In this document: positions 33,836 to 43,949 of the stretch, one piece after another
Layout: the number at the start of each line of letters is the position of its first letter
How positions within the stretch are numbered: the stretch's first letter is position 1
Assembly: GCA_910587055.1 (NCBI GenBank)
Contig: CAJUKY010000005.1
Location: 42,962-106,961, forward strand
From: Candidatus Gastranaerophilales bacterium
GTDB taxonomy: Bacteria > Cyanobacteriota > Vampirovibrionia > Gastranaerophilales > Gastranaerophilaceae
Length of the DNA: 64,000 nucleotides
Direction of reading: 5' to 3'
Position numbers and translations under genes: made by a program
Notes under the pieces: model-generated
Told to the model about the DNA's origin: nothing
The model's input: only the letters and a program-made list of their open reading frames with translations
The model's database searches: none

Positions 33836-35224
33836 TTATCCCATTGCTTTTGTAATGGCATCAATCAGTTTATGTACTTCCGTGGTCTTGATTTTAAGGG
33901 TTTTAACCTGTTTTTGAACAGTCTCGGACGAGATTTTCGGGATTATTGCTTCTTTAAAGCCGAGTTTTTGCGCTTCTTTCAGGCGTTTTTCAAGATTATC
34001 CACACTGCGGATTTCCCCCGAAAGCCCAATTTCACCCATAATAACGGTATCTTTTTTACAGCAGACATCTTTTACACAGGCTAATACCGCCATTGCAATC
34101 CCTAAATCCGCCGCAGGTTCAATTATATCCACTCCGCCGATTACATTTATGTAAACATCCTGTTTTGAAAGGTTTAAACCCACCCTTTTTTCAAGCACGG
34201 CAAGAATTTGAAGAAGTCTGTTGTATTCTACCCCGCGTGCAACACGTCTGGGGCTCGGGTACGGAGTATTTCCCACAAGCGCCTGCACCTCTAAAAGTAA
34301 TGTACGCGTGCCTTCTACCGTTGCAATAACTGTACAGCCGGGGCAATTTTCCGCTCCGCGTTCTGAAAGAAAGATTTCGGAAGGATTTTTAATTTCAACC
34401 AGCCCGCAGTCATTCATTGCAAAAACGCCGACTTCACTTGTCGTGCCGAAACGGTTTTTAATACTGCGCAGCATTCTATATGTTCTGAATTTGTCCCCTT
34501 CAAAATTTATAACGCAGTCTACCATATGCTCTAAAACCTTTGGCCCTGCAATATTTCCCTCTTTTGTAACATGTCCTATCACAATAGTGGTAACGTTTTT
34601 AGTCTTTGCAATGCGCATTAAAAGGTTTGTGCATTCTCTTATCTGCGATACTGTGCCTGAAGAGCTTGTTATCTGGGCGCTAAAGACGGATTGAATACTG
34701 TCAACGATTAAAAAATCGGGTTTCAATTCATCAATTTGCTTTAAAATTTCTTCTAAGCAATTTTGAGCCGTCACATATAAATTATCCGAATTGGCATTCA
34801 GCCTCTGCGCCCTTAATTTTACCTGACTCGGGGATTCTTCCGCACAGATGTATAAAATTTTTTTGCCTGAATCTCCGATATTTTTTGCTGCCTGCAAAAC
34901 AAGTGTGGACTTGCCTATCCCCGGGTCGCCTGCCAGAAGCACAAGACTCCCTTCAACAAAGCCGCCCCCTAAAACTCTGTCCAGTTCTTCAATTTCAGAT
35001 TTTATTCTTATGGATTCATCAAGTTTAATTTCATCAATTTTACTGTAGGTTAAATTGCTTGATACTACAATATTTGCGGGAGAATTTGTTTTAATTTCAA
35101 CTTTCGTCTGAGTTATTTCTTCGGTAAATGTTGAAAAATTTCCGCAATCAGGGCATCTGCCAAGGTAAGAAGCCGTTTCATACCCGCAATTTTGACATAC
35201 CCATTTTGTTCTCACTTTTGCCAT
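33836..35224 (-). CDS. radA: DNA repair protein RadA
   Basis: Branch-migration helicase in recombinational repair. It has an N-terminal zinc finger CQNCGYETASYLGRCPDCG (about 10-28), Walker A LLAGDPGIGKSTL (about 92-104), the RadA-specific KNRFG (about 250), and a C-terminal Lon-like domain (VYINVIGGVDIIEPAADLG). The ATG at 35224 (MAKVRTKWVC) was chosen over 35233 since RadA proteins usually begin this way. TATAAT ends 7 nt upstream, another leaderless candidate. The length of 462 is standard. Confidence 0.94.
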   Translation of the reverse strand: MAKVRTKWVCQNCGYETASYLGRCPDCGNFSTFTEEITQTKVEIKTNSPANIVVSSNLTYSKIDEIKLDESIRIKSEIEELDRVLGGGFVEGSLVLLAGDPGIGKSTLVLQAAKNIGDSGKKILYICAEESPSQVKLRAQRLNANSDNLYVTAQNCLEEILKQIDELKPDFLIVDSIQSVFSAQITSSSGTVSQIRECTNLLMRIAKTKNVTTIVIGHVTKEGNIAGPKVLEHMVDCVINFEGDKFRTYRMLRSIKNRFGTTSEVGVFAMNDCGLVEIKNPSEIFLSERGAENCPGCTVIATVEGTRTLLLEVQALVGNTPYPSPRRVARGVEYNRLLQILAVLEKRVGLNLSKQDVYINVIGGVDIIEPAADLGIAMAVLACVKDVCCKKDTVIMGEIGLSGEIRSVDNLEKRLKEAQKLGFKEAIIPKISSETVQKQVKTLKIKTTEVHKLIDAITKAMG

Positions 35225-35231
35225 AAATTTC

Positions 35232-35237
35232 ATTATA
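35232..35237 (-). promoter_or_regulatory. -10 box TATAAT 7 nt before radA ATG
   Basis: Exact TATAAT on the minus strand, 7-nt gap to the ATG at 35224; no Shine-Dalgarno at proper distance. Confidence 0.45.
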
Positions 35238-35309
35238 CATCAAAATTTATACTTTAGTATGACAAATTTCTAACGAAGGGATAATTACGCAAAACCAAAA
35301 AATAATCTA

Positions 35310-35400
35310 GTATAGAACTATACAAAACACAATTTATGCAATTTATATCTAACTGGTGATGGCAATACAGTGGAACTGAGAATATCGGTTCCTTTTTTTT
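35310..35400 (+). ncRNA. Possible small RNA ending at an orphan terminator
   Basis: A strong intrinsic terminator (35372-35400) lies on the plus strand although both flanking genes (radA, mnmG) are on the minus strand, so an unannotated plus-strand transcript must end there if it is used. Upstream is the 14-bp palindrome GTATAGAACTATAC (35310-35323), a possible operator or promoter part. The only reading frame is a six-codon MAIQWN at 35360. The 5' end is not defined; no known RNA family recognised. Confidence 0.35.
35372..35400 (+). terminator. Orphan intrinsic terminator
   Basis: GGAACTGA (35372-35379) pairs with TCGGTTCC (35385-35392) with one G-T pair and a 5-nt loop, followed by eight T's (35393-35400). 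No plus-strand gene precedes it. Confidence 0.75.
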
Positions 35401-35490
35401 GAGCCGGATATAAAAAATGCGTAATTTCAACTGTAATTTAAAATTTCAGCTGTATTCAAATGGGGCCCAAACTACAGCCCGAATTTTAAA

Positions 35491-37407
35491 TTATACTCCC
35501 GTTTTATATTTTCTGGTTTCAAGAATTACCATCAAACAAGATACATCAGCAGGTTTTACACCGCCTATTCTTAAAGCTTGCCCGAGTGTCTTCGGGCGGA
35601 TTTTTGTTAAAATTTCTCTTGTTTCGGTTGAAATTTGTTTTAAATTTGTATACTCAAAATCATCCGGAATTTTAATTTTTTCAAGCTTGTCTGCTGAATT
35701 AACCTGCTCTTTTTGTCTTTTAATATAGCCGTCATATTTTATTAAAATTTCAGCCTCTTCAAGCACTTCTTTAATAAAATATTTGTCTTCCATATCCATT
35801 ATATTTGGAGTATATCCTAATTCATATAGCACTTTATAGCCAATATTCGGTCTTTTTAGCAATTGATAGGCACTTTGCCCGATTTCTAAATTTTCATTAA
35901 TTTTGTTTAATATTTCTTTATTTTTTCCATCAGGCGAAATTTTTGTATTTTTTAAATTAACAATTTCATCTTCAATTGCCTGTTTTTTATTTAAAAATCT
36001 TTGATAATTTTCTTCTTTTACAAGTCCGATTTTATAACCTGTTTCCATAAGACGGAAATCTGCATTGTCCTGTCTTAAAATAAGCCTGTATTCGCTTCTT
36101 GAAGTCAGCATTCTGTAGGGTTCGGCTAAATCTTTTGTAACTAAATCATCAATTAAGGTTCCTATATAAGAACTTGCTCTGTCTAACTCAAGCATATCTT
36201 GATTATTAGCATATCTTACAGCGTTTATTCCCGCAATTAATCCCTGCGCCGCCGCTTCTTCATATCCTGATGTACCGTTTATCTGCCCTGCTAAAAATAA
36301 ACCTTTGATTTTTTTTGTCATCAGGCTGTGGCTTAATTCTACGGCAGGAACCGAATCATATTCAACAGCATAAGCAGGTTTTATAACCGACACATTTTCA
36401 AGCCCGGGGAGTGAATGAAGCATTTGAATCTGTACTTCTATCGGAAGGCTTGTTGAAAATCCTTGAACATAGGTTTCATAAGTGCCTGCTCCTTCGGGTT
36501 CAATAAAAATATGATGTGACGGGTTGTGTGCAAACCTTACAACCTTATCTTCAATTGAAGGACAGTATCTGGGGCCAATTCCTGTTATCATCCCTTGATA
36601 CATCGGAGATTTATCAAGATTATCTTTTATAATTTTGTGCGTGGTTTCATTTGTTTTTGTCAAATAGCAGGGAACCATCGGACGAATGGTGTGATTTTTC
36701 TTAAAAGAAAAGAAATTTAAACATCCGCTGTAATAAGGATTATCATCAGGGCTGTCAGGAGGTTGTACCGTTAATTTTGAATAATCAATTGTTCTGCTGT
36801 CTACCCTTGCAGGAGTACCTGTTTTAAGTTTTTTTAACGGCAGACCTAATTTTAAAAGACTTTCCGAAAGCCCGATTGCTGCCTGTTCTCCAAGGCGTCC
36901 TGCTCTGAAAGATTTTAAGCCTACGTAAATTCTGCCTTCAAGGCTTGTTCCTGTTGTTAAAATAATACTTTTTGCATAATATTCTAAGCCAAGCTCATCA
37001 ACAACACCCTTAATTTCATTATTATGCGCAAGAAGTCCTGTAATTTGAGTTTGTTTTAAAGAAATGTTTTTTTCGCTCTCAATTAAATTCCTCATAAAAG
37101 CCTTATATTCTTTTTTGTCGGATTGTGCCCTTAAAGCACGCACCGCAGGGCCTTTAGAAGAATTCAACATCTTAAATTGCATATATGTGTTATCTGTGAC
37201 ATCCCCCATTACACCGCCAAGAGCATCAATTTCTCTTACAAGATTTGATTTTGCGGGGCCGCCGACAGCAGGATTACAGGGCATAAGTGCAATATTATCA
37301 AGGTTTAAACTGCAAAATAAAACCTTTGCACCAAGCCTTGAGGCGGCAATTGCCGCCTCACAACCCGCATGTCCTGCTCCAACCACTATAACATCATAAT
37401 TAAACAA
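35491..37407 (-). CDS. mnmG: tRNA uridine-34 modification enzyme MnmG (GidA)
   Basis: FAD-dependent enzyme that, with MnmE, installs carboxymethylaminomethyl groups on wobble uridine of tRNAs. It shows VIVVGAGHAGCEAAIAASRLG (about 8-28), MPCNPAVGGPAKSNLVREIDALGG (about 42-65), TGTPARVD (about 195), GIGPRYCPSIEDKVVRF (about 272) and LFLAGQINGTSGYEEAAAQG (about 368). The length of 638 is standard. The start is TTG; AAAGGAAAA lies about 11 nt upstream. mnmE is not in the window. Confidence 0.95.
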   Translation of the reverse strand: MFNYDVIVVGAGHAGCEAAIAASRLGAKVLFCSLNLDNIALMPCNPAVGGPAKSNLVREIDALGGVMGDVTDNTYMQFKMLNSSKGPAVRALRAQSDKKEYKAFMRNLIESEKNISLKQTQITGLLAHNNEIKGVVDELGLEYYAKSIILTTGTSLEGRIYVGLKSFRAGRLGEQAAIGLSESLLKLGLPLKKLKTGTPARVDSRTIDYSKLTVQPPDSPDDNPYYSGCLNFFSFKKNHTIRPMVPCYLTKTNETTHKIIKDNLDKSPMYQGMITGIGPRYCPSIEDKVVRFAHNPSHHIFIEPEGAGTYETYVQGFSTSLPIEVQIQMLHSLPGLENVSVIKPAYAVEYDSVPAVELSHSLMTKKIKGLFLAGQINGTSGYEEAAAQGLIAGINAVRYANNQDMLELDRASSYIGTLIDDLVTKDLAEPYRMLTSRSEYRLILRQDNADFRLMETGYKIGLVKEENYQRFLNKKQAIEDEIVNLKNTKISPDGKNKEILNKINENLEIGQSAYQLLKRPNIGYKVLYELGYTPNIMDMEDKYFIKEVLEEAEILIKYDGYIKRQKEQVNSADKLEKIKIPDDFEYTNLKQISTETREILTKIRPKTLGQALRIGGVKPADVSCLMVILETRKYKTGV

Positions 37408-37424
37408 TTTGTGTGGTTTTCCTT

Positions 37425-37862
37425 TTATTTAAGAGCATTTAAAACATCAAGCGTGCAATCAACCCCGCCTGTTACTCTTGAATCTTTTTTAATAATTATA
37501 TCAAGTTTTTTTGCAACTCTTACTTTTTCAGCAGCTGCTACAACTTTAGCTGTTAAATCATTTTCATATCTTGTTCTTGTTGTAATATAATCCTGCTGTT
37601 TGATTTTTAATTGTTTCATGGATTCTGTGCCGATTGCTTTCTTTTCCGCATCGGTTTTTGCAGCAAGAATCTTTTTATCTTGAGCTGTAGTATATGCTTT
37701 AATTGCATTTACTTTTTTATCAAGTTCTGCTGTATATTTTTTTGCAAGGGCATAATCTGTTGAAACTTTTCCGTAATCAACATAGCCTATGGCTGCAAAT
37801 GAAGCGTTCATGCCAACTATTGATACTAAAGCTAAAAGCGCTGTTATAACTGTTTTTTTCAT
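37425..37862 (-). CDS. OmpH/Skp-like periplasmic chaperone
   Basis: 145 residues with a signal peptide (about 1-23, cleaving after FAA or nearby), then IGYVDYGKVSTDYALAKKY, the usual start of OmpH/Skp proteins. A Lys/Ala-rich helical arm (about 45-120) and a C-terminal DIIIKKDSRVTGGVDCTLDVLNALK follow, the last matching the Skp family ending with DIT. Skp trimers hold unfolded outer-membrane proteins. An excellent Shine-Dalgarno (AAAGGAGG) suggests strong expression. It lies 17 nt upstream of mnmG. Confidence 0.87.
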   Translation of the reverse strand: MKKTVITALLALVSIVGMNASFAAIGYVDYGKVSTDYALAKKYTAELDKKVNAIKAYTTAQDKKILAAKTDAEKKAIGTESMKQLKIKQQDYITTRTRYENDLTAKVVAAAEKVRVAKKLDIIIKKDSRVTGGVDCTLDVLNALK

Positions 37863-37909
37863 AATTTTTCCTCCTTTTTTAAATTTATAAATCTATAAGA
37901 TTTTTATAT

Positions 37910-38842
37910 CTATAAAATTACCTTTGCACCTTCCATGGATACAGGAAGCGTATATATTTGCGCATTTACATTTATATTATTCCATGCGGCAGTTACTATC
38001 TCTTTAATTTCTTCATTTTTTGTTCCGTTTTGAATAACTGCAACAGATGGCCCAGCACCTGCCAGAACACATCCTAAAACACCATCAATATGTTTTAATT
38101 CATTCATAATTTGTGTCAGGCCCGGTACAAGTTTTGTTCTATACGGTTGATGCAGCCTGTCTTTCAACGACAGTTTTAAAAGCTCCTCATCTTTTGTATG
38201 AATGGCTTCCACAAACATACCGCAGTGTCTTAAATTATATACCGCATCTTTCATGGGAACATTTTCAGGAAGAACACTTCTTGAAATTCCTGTTGAAAGC
38301 TCATAATCAGGAATACAAATTGTAACCATCCAATCATCAGGCCATGGTAATTTTCTTGCCGTAACCGAGCCATCCTCTTCCCAGTCGGATAATATAACCC
38401 CGCCCAAAATTGCAGGTGCTATATTATCGGGATGCCCTTCAATCTCTGTTGCTATAGATAATAATACCGCAGTATCCGCAGGACGCCCCAGAAGTTCATT
38501 TGCCGCAATCAGCCCTCCTACTATAACGGAAGCGGAAGACCCCATGCCGCGTGCTATGGGAATACCTGTCTTGATTGAAATTTTTAATTCATTCGGGCTC
38601 TGGCCTATATAGTTATACAATAGTTCAATTGCCTTATAAACAATATTGCTCTTATCTTTAGGAACATTATCCAAATTATCTTCTTCATTATTTTCATTTA
38701 AAATATTTATTTCAATTCCAGAACCGGGTAATACTGTTTCTTCAACAGTTACAGTATTATAAACAGGCAGTGCAAGCCCCAGACAGTCAAAACCGCACCC
38801 CAGATTTGCAATAGTTGCAGGTACTTGAACCGATACTTTCAT
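37910..38842 (-). CDS. thrB: Homoserine kinase
   Basis: GHMP-family kinase that phosphorylates homoserine in threonine synthesis. The N-terminus VSVQVPATIANLGCGFDCLG (about 3-22) and the ATP loop IPIARGMGSSASVIVGGLIA (about 95-114) are diagnostic, with VLAGAGPSV near 260. The length of 310 is typical. Ribosome site GGGG. It follows dnaN by 9 nt, so it is likely in a dnaN-led operon; thrC and hom are not in the window. Confidence 0.93.
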   Translation of the reverse strand: MKVSVQVPATIANLGCGFDCLGLALPVYNTVTVEETVLPGSGIEINILNENNEEDNLDNVPKDKSNIVYKAIELLYNYIGQSPNELKISIKTGIPIARGMGSSASVIVGGLIAANELLGRPADTAVLLSIATEIEGHPDNIAPAILGGVILSDWEEDGSVTARKLPWPDDWMVTICIPDYELSTGISRSVLPENVPMKDAVYNLRHCGMFVEAIHTKDEELLKLSLKDRLHQPYRTKLVPGLTQIMNELKHIDGVLGCVLAGAGPSVAVIQNGTKNEEIKEIVTAAWNNINVNAQIYTLPVSMEGAKVIL

Positions 38843-38851
38843 TTTATCCCC

Positions 38852-39988
38852 TTATCTTACTTGTACCGGCATAATTAAGCAGATATAGTTATTATCTTCT
38901 TCATTATTTTCTGCCTCGGGTTTAAATATTGAAGCTGAAAGATTTGTGCACATTTCAATTTTAACGTTTTTAGAATCCATATTTTTCAGGCTGTCTAAAA
39001 CATATTTATAATTAAATGCAATTAAAAGATTTTCATAATTGTATTCTATATCAAGAAAATCTTTTCCGGAGCCTGATTCTGGCGTGTCGGTGCTTATTTC
39101 CAAACTGTTGTTTTCAAAGTTAAATTTCATAATGTTTGTACGCTCGTTTACCATAACGGAAACAAGCTCAATTGCCTGAATTAATTGTTCTCTGTCAATT
39201 GTAACGGTTTTTTCGTTTGTTGTCGGGATTAATTGCTGATATTTCGGATACGTGCCTTCAATTAATCTTGACTGGAATGTTACATTTTCAAATTCAAAAA
39301 CAATTTTATTTTTCTTTAATATAAATTTAACGCTTTCATCCTTCAACATTGAAATTATTCTTGAAACCTCAACCAGTGTACGCGAAGGTGATATAAACAT
39401 AACTTCTTCATCTTTTGAATCAATATCTTTTCTTGCACGGGTAAGCCGGTTTCCATCCGTTGCAACCATTTCCAGAATATTTGCATTTATATTAAAGCAA
39501 ACTCCTGAAAGAACACTGCCTGTTTCATTTTGGGCTGTTGAAAACGCTGTCTGTTTAATTCCCTTATTTAAAAGACCTGTTTTTATTTTAAATTCTTTGC
39601 ACTCTTCCCCGTCTTGTGTTTCTTCAAACACTTTCGGGTATTCGTTTGCATTTATTCCTATAAGTTCAAATTTTGATTTGCCACAGGAAATTGTTACAAC
39701 ATTTGTTTCATCATCCAGTTTTAAAACAATGGGTTTATTTGGAAGCTTATTAACTATCTCTTCCAGAGTTTTGGCAGAAAGTGTAGTTTTTCCTTCACTT
39801 ACAACTTCTGCATTTAATTTAAAACTTATTCCAAGATTTAAATCCGTTGCTATAAATACAACTCTGTCGTTTGATATTGTTTCAATTAATATATTTGATA
39901 AAACAGGCTGTACCCCTTTTGATGATGTGATATTTTTTACAACTTTGATACCGTTTAGAAAATCTTCCTTGTTTAAAACAATTTCCAT
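38852..39988 (-). CDS. dnaN: DNA polymerase III beta sliding clamp
   Basis: Ring-shaped dimeric clamp that tethers the replicative polymerase. Three clamp domains are visible across 378 residues: NKEDFLNGIKVVKNITSSKG (about 5-24), ETGSVLSGVCFNI (about 160), NRLTRARKDI, and the C-terminal YICLIMPVQVR, which matches the canonical LMPMR ending. Shine-Dalgarno AAGGAAG. An AT-rich intergenic region with DnaA-box-like sites lies immediately upstream (40020-40157). Confidence 0.95.
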   Translation of the reverse strand: MEIVLNKEDFLNGIKVVKNITSSKGVQPVLSNILIETISNDRVVFIATDLNLGISFKLNAEVVSEGKTTLSAKTLEEIVNKLPNKPIVLKLDDETNVVTISCGKSKFELIGINANEYPKVFEETQDGEECKEFKIKTGLLNKGIKQTAFSTAQNETGSVLSGVCFNINANILEMVATDGNRLTRARKDIDSKDEEVMFISPSRTLVEVSRIISMLKDESVKFILKKNKIVFEFENVTFQSRLIEGTYPKYQQLIPTTNEKTVTIDREQLIQAIELVSVMVNERTNIMKFNFENNSLEISTDTPESGSGKDFLDIEYNYENLLIAFNYKYVLDSLKNMDSKNVKIEMCTNLSASIFKPEAENNEEDNNYICLIMPVQVR

Positions 39989-40019
39989 TGAATCTTCCTT
40001 TTTTGTTTTTTTAAACTTT

Positions 40020-40157
40020 TTATACCGAGTTTTATATTATATAAAATAATTATATTATAAAAATTTAATAATATATAATAAGGGTTTTAAAATTGTGCAA
40101 AAATATTCTTAATGCTTGATATTATTGAATTTCAACATGTGTAAAACTTGTGTAAAT
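40020..40157. other. Candidate replication origin: AT-rich stretch plus DnaA-box-like sites
   Basis: Between dnaN and comF. 40028-40082 is nearly pure A/T (possible unwinding element). Next to it are TGTGCAAAA (40094-40102) and TGTGTAAAA (40138-40146), both matching the reverse of TTWTNCACA, and a near match TGTGTAAAT (40149-40157), all in one orientation. dnaN adjacency is common for bacterial origins. No dnaA gene is in the window, and only three sites are seen, so this is tentative. Confidence 0.45.
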
Positions 40158-40159
40158 TT

Positions 40160-40900
40160 TTAAACAGCTTTTGACAGAGTGATACAAATTATATTGTTGA
40201 TACCGTTTTCTTTTAAGGTCTTTATAATTTCATCCAGAGTGGAGCCGGTTGTGATAATATCATCAATAATTATAAAGTTCTTATCTTTAAAACCCTTGTA
40301 TTTATTAATATTTACCCTGAAAGAATTTTTAACATTTTCTCTTCTTTTATTTTTGCTTACTTTATATTGAGGGGTTGTATTTTTAACTTTTATTAAGAAG
40401 TTGTCTAAAACCTTAATATTTTGTCCTTTGTTGTGTTGAATTTCCTTGAATTCCTTAACTATTTCACAGACATTATTATACCCGCGCTCTTTAATATTTC
40501 TTTTTGAGGTTGGAACAGGTATAAATACTGCATTTTGGAATTTTTTAACAGACCCGTGTTTTTTCTGTTCAAAACTCAAAATTTTATCATAATATTCGGA
40601 TAAAAAACGTGCCAAAACCTTTGCTGCAGCTTTTTTATGGTGAAATTTTAATTTGTGTATTAATTCTTTTATGACCCCCTTGTAAACAGAAGCGGAATAA
40701 ATTTCAACACCCCTGATTAACCCCTGTGGAAAACCGGATAAAATTTCAACATCTTTTGAACAGGTTTTACACAGAATTTTATTATCTTTTGAACAGCCGC
40801 AAATACAGCAATTTTCTTTATAAATTAAAGCTAAAAACCTTTCAAATACACAGCTTGAAAGGTTTTTAAACCGGTTAAATAAAATGTTAAGTTTTTTCAC
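40160..40900 (-). CDS. ComF-family phosphoribosyltransferase-like protein
   Basis: 246-residue ComF-type protein. Its N-terminal zinc finger (CCICGCSKDNKILCKTC, about 31-47) is followed by a phosphoribosyltransferase fold with FIPVPTSKRNIKERGYNN (about 131) and the PRPP loop FIIIDDIITTGSTLDEI (about 208-224). Members support natural DNA uptake (ComFC/GntX), which fits an organism with type IV pilus genes. The start is GTG at 40900 (MKKLNILFN). The gene ends 2 nt from the last DnaA-like site. Confidence 0.88.
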   Translation of the reverse strand: MKKLNILFNRFKNLSSCVFERFLALIYKENCCICGCSKDNKILCKTCSKDVEILSGFPQGLIRGVEIYSASVYKGVIKELIHKLKFHHKKAAAKVLARFLSEYYDKILSFEQKKHGSVKKFQNAVFIPVPTSKRNIKERGYNNVCEIVKEFKEIQHNKGQNIKVLDNFLIKVKNTTPQYKVSKNKRRENVKNSFRVNINKYKGFKDKNFIIIDDIITTGSTLDEIIKTLKENGINNIICITLSKAV

Positions 40901-40973
40901 GAAAAATTTATTCTTTTAAGCTAAACAATTTCTATTGTTAAATTTGTTAAACAAATACCCGTATAGCGGGAGG

Positions 40974-41744
40974 TTATTTGCCCACAATACCTGTTAACGG
41001 TGAAGAAGCGCTTGCATATTGCTTTACAGGAATTCTTCCCGCTTCATATGCTGCACGGCCGGCCATAACCCCGTATTTAAAGGCTTCTGCCATTTTAACA
41101 GGGTCTTGAGCTTTTGCTATTGCTGTATTTATAAGACAAAAATCAGCACCTTTTTCCATAACGGCAGAAGCATCCGAAGGAACGCCGATTCCTGCATCTA
41201 CAACAACAGGAATATTTGATTGTTCAATTATAATTTTAATATTTTCCATAGTTACAACCCCTTGCCCCGAGCCGATTGGAGAGGCTAAAGGCATAACCGT
41301 GGCACAGCCTATTTCTTCTAACCTTTTTGCTAAGATAGGATCAGCGTTAATATAAGGAAGAACCACAAAACCTTCATCTACAAGGACTTTAGCCGCATTT
41401 AAAGTTTCAATGGGATCAGGTAATAAAAATTTAGGATCGGGAATTACTTCAAGCTTAATCCAGTTATTTATACCCATAGCCCTTGAAAGATGAGCAATAC
41501 GGATAGCTTCTTCCGCTGTGGCACACCCTGCGGTATTTGGTAAAATCCAGTATTTATTCAAATCAATATTATCCATTAAACCCACATGGCCTGCACATTT
41601 TTCATCCACCCTTCTTATTGCAACGGTTACAATCTCTGCACCGCTTGCCGCATGGGCTTTTTTCATTGTTTCAAAATCGTCAAATTTTCCTGTGCCAACC
41701 ATCAATCTTGTTGAAAATTCACGGTCTGCGATTTTTATCGTCAT
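40974..41744 (-). CDS. thiG: Thiazole synthase ThiG
   Basis: Builds the thiazole phosphate moiety of thiamine from deoxyxylulose phosphate, dehydroglycine/glycine-imine and ThiS thiocarboxylate. It shows FSTRLMVGTGKFDDFETM (about 10-27), WIKLEVIPDPKFLLPDP (Schiff-base Lys, about 96-112), ASPIGSGQGV (about 155) and PVVVDAGIGVPSDASAVMEKGAD (about 178-200). The length of 256 is normal. Strong AGGGGG ribosome site. The sulfur carrier thiS is not adjacent. It is divergent from queA. Confidence 0.95.
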   Translation of the reverse strand: MTIKIADREFSTRLMVGTGKFDDFETMKKAHAASGAEIVTVAIRRVDEKCAGHVGLMDNIDLNKYWILPNTAGCATAEEAIRIAHLSRAMGINNWIKLEVIPDPKFLLPDPIETLNAAKVLVDEGFVVLPYINADPILAKRLEEIGCATVMPLASPIGSGQGVVTMENIKIIIEQSNIPVVVDAGIGVPSDASAVMEKGADFCLINTAIAKAQDPVKMAEAFKYGVMAGRAAYEAGRIPVKQYASASSPLTGIVGK

Positions 41745-41775
41745 AATTTACCCCCTAAAAACAAAAACTTTATTA

Positions 41776-41781
41776 TATAAT
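41776..41781 (+). promoter_or_regulatory. -10 box TATAAT 6 nt before queA ATG
   Basis: Exact TATAAT, six bases, ATG at 41788. The sequence before the start is pure A/T with no Shine-Dalgarno. No good -35. Leaderless candidate. Confidence 0.5.
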
Positions 41782-41787
41782 AATTTT

Positions 41788-42950
<1,163 letters not shown>

Positions 42951-42954
<4 letters not shown>

Positions 42955-43832
42955 TTATCTGAGTTTATTCTATCTATAAAATTATCTTCTTTTATTTCAT
43001 CACTGATTATGTCAGTATGATCTTCCAATTCATTTTTATTAGCAGCATTTATTGTTTCAATATCAAGTTCTAAAAATCGGATTTTTTCTCGAAGCTCTTC
43101 TGCAATAATTCTAAGTTGATCAATATCGACAAAATCGCCATCTCTTGTATAGGATTCTATTATTTTAAGATCATTACGTGATAGTGAAGGATGCATTTCA
43201 TCTTCTGAAGAAGATGATCCTTCAGCTTCCAAATCATCAATACCACGTTCAACATCATCCAGATGAACTTGTCCTTCTGCCGAATATTGATGAATAAAAG
43301 TTTCAATTGCCTGAAGATCTCCTTCTAATTTGCCAAGCTCTTCATAATCCCTTTTTAAGGTATCCAGATTTTCTTCATTTGCCTTTTGTTTTTCTAATAT
43401 TTCCAGTTTTCGCTTGGAAATTCTTCCCCAGCCCTCTGTTTCGTCAGTAAATTTTTCGTTTACTTCGTTCATTAATTCCTGTTTTTGCTGCAGTATATCA
43501 GACAATTCTTTTTCATTTGCCTGTTTTTGTTCCGTCAATTCTAATTTTCTTTCAGCTGATTCCTTCATACTGGGAGGATTTTGTCCAAACCATCCTTTAA
43601 TGTCGTTAATAATTCCTTTGCCGAAAGCTTTTAATTTTTCACCAAAGCTTATATTTTTGTCATCAGCGCCATCATTGCATTCTACTTCAACCTGTTCATT
43701 TTCATCGGATACTTCTCTTGTTCCGGTATCTTTAGAAGATTCTTCCAAAACCTCTTTTAAAACATCGGTACCCATTTCCACGGCTTTTGCGGCTGCAGAT
43801 GCTCCGATACCCGAAATGTTCATGTCAGTCAT
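42951..43832 (-). CDS. Acidic coiled-coil protein, unknown
   Basis: Unrecognised 293-residue, strongly acidic protein without a signal peptide. The N-terminus (MTDMNISGIGASAAAKAVEMG) is small-residue-rich, and a second ATG at 43823 would give MNISGIGAS. Residues about 95-200 form heptad-rich helices (KLELTEQKQANEKELSDIL and a related KLEILEKQKANEENLDTL, an internal repeat of about 55 residues). An acidic Ser/Glu linker (SSSSEDE) and another helix pair follow. Shine-Dalgarno AAAGGAAG. It could be a cytoskeletal, secreted or scaffold protein; nothing decides. Confidence 0.65.
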
Positions 43833-43949
43833 TTTAACTTCCTTTCTTTTACCCTAAAAAACATTTATAAGGAAGTTTTCGGCTGAATGAAAGAAAAACT
43901 TGAACAAAATTTGTAAAAACTTTACATAAATTAACATTCAGGGATAAAA

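Noticed and set aside
34221..34694. 157-codon plus-strand frame inside radA
   Set aside because: Complement of a conserved gene; Ser/Pro/Thr-rich shadow composition and no ribosome site.
35360..35380. Leader peptide MAIQWN with attenuation
   Set aside because: Six codons with one Trp and no biosynthetic gene downstream on that strand; more likely chance inside a possible small RNA.
41518..41787. Long in-frame extension upstream of queA
   Set aside because: It lies antisense to the 5' half of thiG, has no start signals, and QueA homology begins after the ATG at 41788.
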